DNA of 10,179 nt from Ruminococcus sp. UBA4385. Its GTDB lineage: Bacteria; Bacillota_A; Clostridia; Oscillospirales; Ruminococcaceae. The stretch covers positions 1 through 10,179 of the forward strand of contig DGRP01000040.1 in the NCBI GenBank assembly GCA_002391065.1. Direction: 5' to 3'. The position numbers were made by a program, and so were the translations under genes. Positions 7,170 through 10,179 of this stretch are shown in pieces. Below the pieces are notes generated by a model. That model had not been told where the DNA came from. It searched no databases and was given only the letters and a program-made list of their open reading frames with translations. Every line of letters starts with the position of its first letter. The first letter of the stretch is position 1.

Positions 7170-7194
7170 CAAAATAACTGCACCCATTATTTTG
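7170..7194. promoter_or_regulatory. Inverted repeat upstream of the 742-residue gene
   Basis: CAAAATAA (7170-7177) and TTATTTTG (7187-7194) are perfect 8-bp inverted arms separated by 9 bases. They lie in the 157-base gap before the gene at 7258. The arrangement could be a protein-binding operator. I could not place a convincing -35/-10 pair in this gap, so the gene's promoter is unresolved and the role of the repeat is open. Confidence 0.3.
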
Positions 7195-7257
7195 AGTGCA
7201 AGGTATTACTTATGAAAGCGATCAAAAAGCAAATCAAAACTAACGGAGGTAATTATT

Positions 7258-9486
7258 ATGCCAATGCCCAGAAATGCTTACGAAATCAAATCTGTCAAGT
7301 CTGAGGATTTTATTGAAAACAGTCTTTTCCTTGGGGAAATAATTAATGAATTCAAAACACTGATCAATGAGGATTCTCCCGAGGAGCTTAAAGAGGCCCT
7401 TAAAGAAGTGCAGGAGCTGCAAAAGATGTCGGACGAGTACGCTGCTCTTGACAGAGATCTTACCCGTGAAGAGATAGATGCATACCACGATAAAGCAAGG
7501 ATCTCGGTTTCCCATGCGTTTGAAGAGGCTGAAAGAAATGCATATCAGAAACAATACGGTGAAAATTCCGATAAGCTGTTTGAGCTGATCCACAGCGCAG
7601 GTCAGCTTATTGACGGGAATATCGCTGCTGTTCCTGACCTTACAGAAGAATTCGAGTATCAGGATTCAAAGGAGATCGTCGGAGATATGTTCGAGCTTTA
7701 CCACAGAACCAGCCCGAACTTAATGGGATCTGTAAAGGTTTATTTCGGTCAGAAGTACGCAAGCCAGGATTCAAGATCAGCTAAGAACAGCTACACCCTT
7801 AGCCGTACAGGCGGCATAAGCACCGTTATGATGATGCTTGCTGCACAGGGTCACTCTATTGACGAGATCATGGACCCCGAGCAGCTCAAGGAAGAGAAGA
7901 GAAAGCTCTTTGACAAGGTTGCACAGCACATGAAGGGCGGCAGCAAGGAGGATCAGGAGTGGCTTGCAAAGAACCTCTGTGACGGTCTTGATGCTGCAAA
8001 CAAACTCGTTGACAAGGCAGTAATGGAGATAGACTTCGACAAGGAGAACATTCAGAACAGCAAGCGTTTCTGTCAGCTTATGCATTTTTCGGGCTGTGCG
8101 TTTGATGCATGGCAGGAGACCAAGCACTGCGAGCAGGAGTTCCATGACTATGTATTAAAAGACGGCGGAAAAGAGGCTGTTTCTGTTAATGACGTAAGAA
8201 ATATGTACGATGCAGACCTCGGCCTTTCGCTCAGACTTGCATACAATTACAATGCTCTTTACCATGGCACACTTGGCTTGAAGGATAAAGAAGGAAACAT
8301 CAGCAGCAGTACAGTCAGCAGATCAATGGGCTATCTCAAAAACATTGAGTACTTTACCGGCCTTATGAACAAAAACAAGGTCGAAAAGAAGGACACACCT
8401 CATTCTGAGTGGTACGGTGTTCGTGAAAATGCAGATCTGAAGATTTACGAGGGTGCAAACAATACTGAATTCAGCACCATAAAGTACAAGGTAAGAGGCA
8501 GCACTCCCGAGGAGAAGCTTTCATTTGTAAAGGTATCTTTAGACAAGAAGTCTATCAGAAGCATTAAGGCTGAATATGTTGAAAAAGACGGCCTTCCGAT
8601 GATGAATGTTTCCAATATGCCTACAGCTATGCAGCTTGATGCTGAGATAGATATCGATCTTGCTAAGACACGCTCGAAGAAGCTTGATGCTGTCATCAAG
8701 CAGACAACCAAGGCCACCAAGGCAGTATGGCACAGCAGCAGTGAGTTTGATAAGGCTGAGGCTGCGATCAAGGCAGTGCAGAAGGAATACGAGAAGCTTG
8801 AAAAGCTCGGCGCTGACGCAGCGGCAGATGAGAGAAGAAAAATACTCAATGCAATTCAGGAGAAGTCCAGAGAGGCTGAGTACAGAATAGACAAGTACTT
8901 CAAGCGCAAGGAGAAGCAGGCTAAGAAGGGAGAGGTTTTCGACCAGAAAACTCAGGACCGTATCGACATAATGAAGATCGCAATGGAAGAAATCAAGGCC
9001 TGCAAGGACGATGCAGACAAGAAGTCTGTAGCTATTGAGGCTCACGGAGTAAAGAGCGTAGCCGCAGCAAACGCAGCAGCAGCCCTCAGGAAGCTTGAAA
9101 GCTATGCCGATCCCACAGGCGAGAGAAAGTTCACTTCCAAGGAGAGGGGTGAGGCTCGTATGTGCCTGTCGATCGTGCTGGCAGCAGATAAGGTAAGATC
9201 GAAGAAGAACCCCGATCAGGTGTATGCAGGAAATACTCCCGAGGATAAGTTCAAGCAGGCTGCAACCGATCAGCTTTATGACAATTCATTCAGACTTACT
9301 ACAGGAAATCTGACAAGCAAGCAGGTAAGCATATATCTGAGAAAACGCAAGGAACTCAAGAAGGCTCTTGACTTCAATCGTTCGCTGGCAGAGATGACCG
9401 ATGTTAAGGCTCCAGAGCGCAAGGCTGACCCGACAGTAATACTTAAAAACAAGCCTGTCAAGAAGACTAACGCTATTAAGAAGTAA
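7258..9486 (+). CDS. Unrecognised large, charged, helical protein (742 residues)
   Basis: The ATG at 7258 follows GGAGG (7245-7249) by 8 nt. I recognise no family. The protein has no signal peptide, no membrane span and no cysteine- or histidine-based metal motif. The N-terminal 150 residues are acidic and helical (many E/K pairs). A middle part, about 170-400, is mixed and holds LSRTGGISTVMMMLAAQG and a tyrosine-rich patch LAYNYNALYHG. Residues about 400-470 look beta-rich. Residues about 485-610 are rich in Lys, Glu and Ala and coiled-coil-like, and the tail is basic, ending KKTNAIKK. The composition suggests a cytosolic scaffold, a structural protein or an exported effector-like protein. 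Upstream it is separated from the dynamin-like operon by a strong terminator, so co-function is only a neighbourhood guess. Its 5' part is more AT-rich than the upstream operon. TAA TAA closes the frame. Confidence 0.85.
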   Translation: MPMPRNAYEIKSVKSEDFIENSLFLGEIINEFKTLINEDSPEELKEALKEVQELQKMSDEYAALDRDLTREEIDAYHDKARISVSHAFEEAERNAYQKQYGENSDKLFELIHSAGQLIDGNIAAVPDLTEEFEYQDSKEIVGDMFELYHRTSPNLMGSVKVYFGQKYASQDSRSAKNSYTLSRTGGISTVMMMLAAQGHSIDEIMDPEQLKEEKRKLFDKVAQHMKGGSKEDQEWLAKNLCDGLDAANKLVDKAVMEIDFDKENIQNSKRFCQLMHFSGCAFDAWQETKHCEQEFHDYVLKDGGKEAVSVNDVRNMYDADLGLSLRLAYNYNALYHGTLGLKDKEGNISSSTVSRSMGYLKNIEYFTGLMNKNKVEKKDTPHSEWYGVRENADLKIYEGANNTEFSTIKYKVRGSTPEEKLSFVKVSLDKKSIRSIKAEYVEKDGLPMMNVSNMPTAMQLDAEIDIDLAKTRSKKLDAVIKQTTKATKAVWHSSSEFDKAEAAIKAVQKEYEKLEKLGADAAADERRKILNAIQEKSREAEYRIDKYFKRKEKQAKKGEVFDQKTQDRIDIMKIAMEEIKACKDDADKKSVAIEAHGVKSVAAANAAAALRKLESYADPTGERKFTSKERGEARMCLSIVLAADKVRSKKNPDQVYAGNTPEDKFKQAATDQLYDNSFRLTTGNLTSKQVSIYLRKRKELKKALDFNRSLAEMTDVKAPERKADPTVILKNKPVKKTNAIKK

Positions 9487-9535
9487 TAAGGCAACACCGC
9501 ACGACCCGCGGCTAACGCTATTAAGAAGTAATAAG
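9467..9535 (+). repeat. 24-bp direct repeat of the gene's 3' end flanking a GC-rich 21-nt insert
   Basis: Bases 9467-9490, which encode the last residues NAIKK, both stop codons and one more base, recur exactly at 9512-9535. Between the copies lie 21 bases (9491-9511), of which 16 are G or C, starting GCAACACCGCAC and ending in CCGCGG. The layout looks like a local duplication or the footprint of a small inserted and lost element. The coding frame is unaffected because the first copy carries the stop codons. No open frame or hairpin of note spans it. Confidence 0.8.
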
Positions 9536-9569
9536 AAAAGTCCACGTCATAATCGGCGTGGACCTTTTT
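9536..9569. terminator. Bidirectional terminator between the convergent 742-residue and GH26 genes
   Basis: The arms GTCCACGTC (9540-9548) and GGCGTGGAC (9555-9563) pair over 9 positions with one wobble around a 6-nt loop. An A run (9536-9539) precedes and a T run (9565-9569) follows. The hairpin can thus stop transcription from both sides. It abuts the GH26 stop codon at 9571. Confidence 0.87.
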
Positions 9570-9570
9570 G

Positions 9571-10179
9571 TTACTTATTTGCTGCAAGGAAGCTCTCGGT
9601 ATCCATTGGATAGGTCTTGAGGTCGGGCAGCTCGTCAAGCGTGAGGACACGCTCGCTTGTGTAGACCTTCTTCCACTGCTCTATGTCGGTGTACTGGTCG
9701 GAAAGCTGCTTGTCCTTAATGCAGAACTCACCGTTCCAGGTGGAGAAGAACGCCCATCTTGAACCGTCATTGAATGCGGTATCGGGGTCGAAGATCGTGC
9801 CGTTCTCGCTCATTGCTATGATTTTGTTCGTTGAGGTTGAACTCTTCATCAGATCATAGTAATTTTTCTGAGATGAATAGTCATGCTCCGAAGGATAGCA
9901 GTCATAGCTGATGATGTCTACATATTCATCACCCGGGTACCAGCTTGGGTTCTGTGCGTTCCATACCCAGATGAGGTTGTTAAGACCGTGCTCGTTTGTG
10001 AACTTGTCATACATGAGCTTCCAGAGCTGAACATAAGCGTCTTTTCCGCCTGAGCCCCACCAGAACCACTGGTTGCCCGGCCAGTTCGGGTCGCCTGCTG
10101 CCTCGTGGAGAGGTCTCCACAGTATCGGAGCGTTAGCGTCTGTAGTTGCCTTGAGCTGTTCTGCCATGTGGTCTATGTC
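9571..10179 (-). CDS. GH26 beta-mannanase (C-terminal part)
   Basis: The gene is open at the right edge. The visible 202 residues include both GH26 catalytic blocks. LWRPLHEAAG carries the acid/base Glu, 26th residue from the edge (codon 10102-10104), followed by the WFWWG aromatic segment. IAMSENG carries the nucleophile Glu, 125th residue (codon 9805-9807). WVWNAQNP and DIISYDCYP between them are typical of the (beta/alpha)8 barrel of this family. Family knowledge: GH26 enzymes mostly cut beta-1,4-mannan inside the chain and act outside the cell. The signal peptide would lie beyond the window. The protein ends about 75 residues after the nucleophile with no C-terminal dockerin or carbohydrate-binding module, so any such module would have to be N-terminal. 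The ATG at 10165-10167 is an internal Met, because the frame continues to the edge. Confidence 0.9.
   Translation of the reverse strand, partial: DIDHMAEQLKATTDANAPILWRPLHEAAGDPNWPGNQWFWWGSGGKDAYVQLWKLMYDKFTNEHGLNNLIWVWNAQNPSWYPGDEYVDIISYDCYPSEHDYSSQKNYYDLMKSSTSTNKIIAMSENGTIFDPDTAFNDGSRWAFFSTWNGEFCIKDKQLSDQYTDIEQWKKVYTSERVLTLDELPDLKTYPMDTESFLAANK

Noticed and set aside
7212..7304. Short open frame beginning MKAIKKQIK ahead of the 742-residue gene
   Set aside because: It has no Shine-Dalgarno sequence and overlaps the real start out of frame. The composition looks incidental.
9568..9762. 64-codon plus-strand open frame opposite the GH26 gene
   Set aside because: The GH26 reading on the minus strand has both catalytic blocks. 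This frame starts within the terminator tail and has no ribosome-binding site.
1..10179. CRISPR arrays, tRNA or rRNA genes, transposase or integrase genes
   Set aside because: I looked on both strands and found no regularly spaced repeats, no tRNA-like cloverleaf and no recombinase motifs.

Overview
The window is a stretch of bacterial chromosome of moderate G+C content. Gene starts carry GGAGG ribosome-binding sites and genes end in strong hairpin terminators. The gene content is an MsmK/UgpC-type sugar-importer ATPase, an SGNH esterase-like lipoprotein and a GH26 beta-mannanase. This suggests a fibre-degrading Firmicute, most likely Ruminococcus or a close relative from a gut or rumen. That assignment is an inference from content and style, not from a marker gene.

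Layout. (1) Bases 1-573 (+) hold the C-terminal half of a carbohydrate ABC importer ATPase, closed by a 12-bp-stem terminator. (2) Bases 632-1906 (+) hold a monocistronic lipoprotein with an SGNH hydrolase domain and its own terminator. (3) Bases 1907-2206 are intergenic: the terminator, a 9-bp direct repeat, a near-consensus sigma-A promoter (2064-2093) and a roughly 105-nt leader with nested complementary arms. (4) Bases 2207-7100 (+) hold a three-gene operon: a dynamin-like GTPase with a hydrophobic hairpin, a protein resembling an M48 metallopeptidase with a destroyed zinc site, and a second dynamin-like GTPase without a hydrophobic segment. The third gene overlaps the second by 8 bases. 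A 12-bp stem with a GAAA loop closes the operon. (5) Bases 7258-9486 (+) hold a 742-residue, highly charged, largely helical protein that I do not recognise. It is followed by a 24-bp duplication of its own 3' end around a GC-rich 21-nt insert. (6) Bases 9536-9569 form a bidirectional terminator. (7) Bases 9571-10179 (-) hold the C-terminal 202 residues of a GH26 mannanase that runs off the right edge.

How the genes may work together. The outer genes (sugar import, surface esterase, mannanase) fit plant-polysaccharide use but are separate transcription units. The core of interest is the dynamin / pseudo-M48 / dynamin operon. Tandem, unequal dynamin-like GTPases are known in bacteria to act as pairs on membranes. 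Here one partner has the membrane-inserting hairpin and a degenerate guanine-specificity motif, and the other is soluble-looking with a more complete motif. A catalytically dead M48-type fold between them could be an adaptor or sensor. A role in envelope stress, membrane repair or phage defence is plausible but not shown by the sequence.
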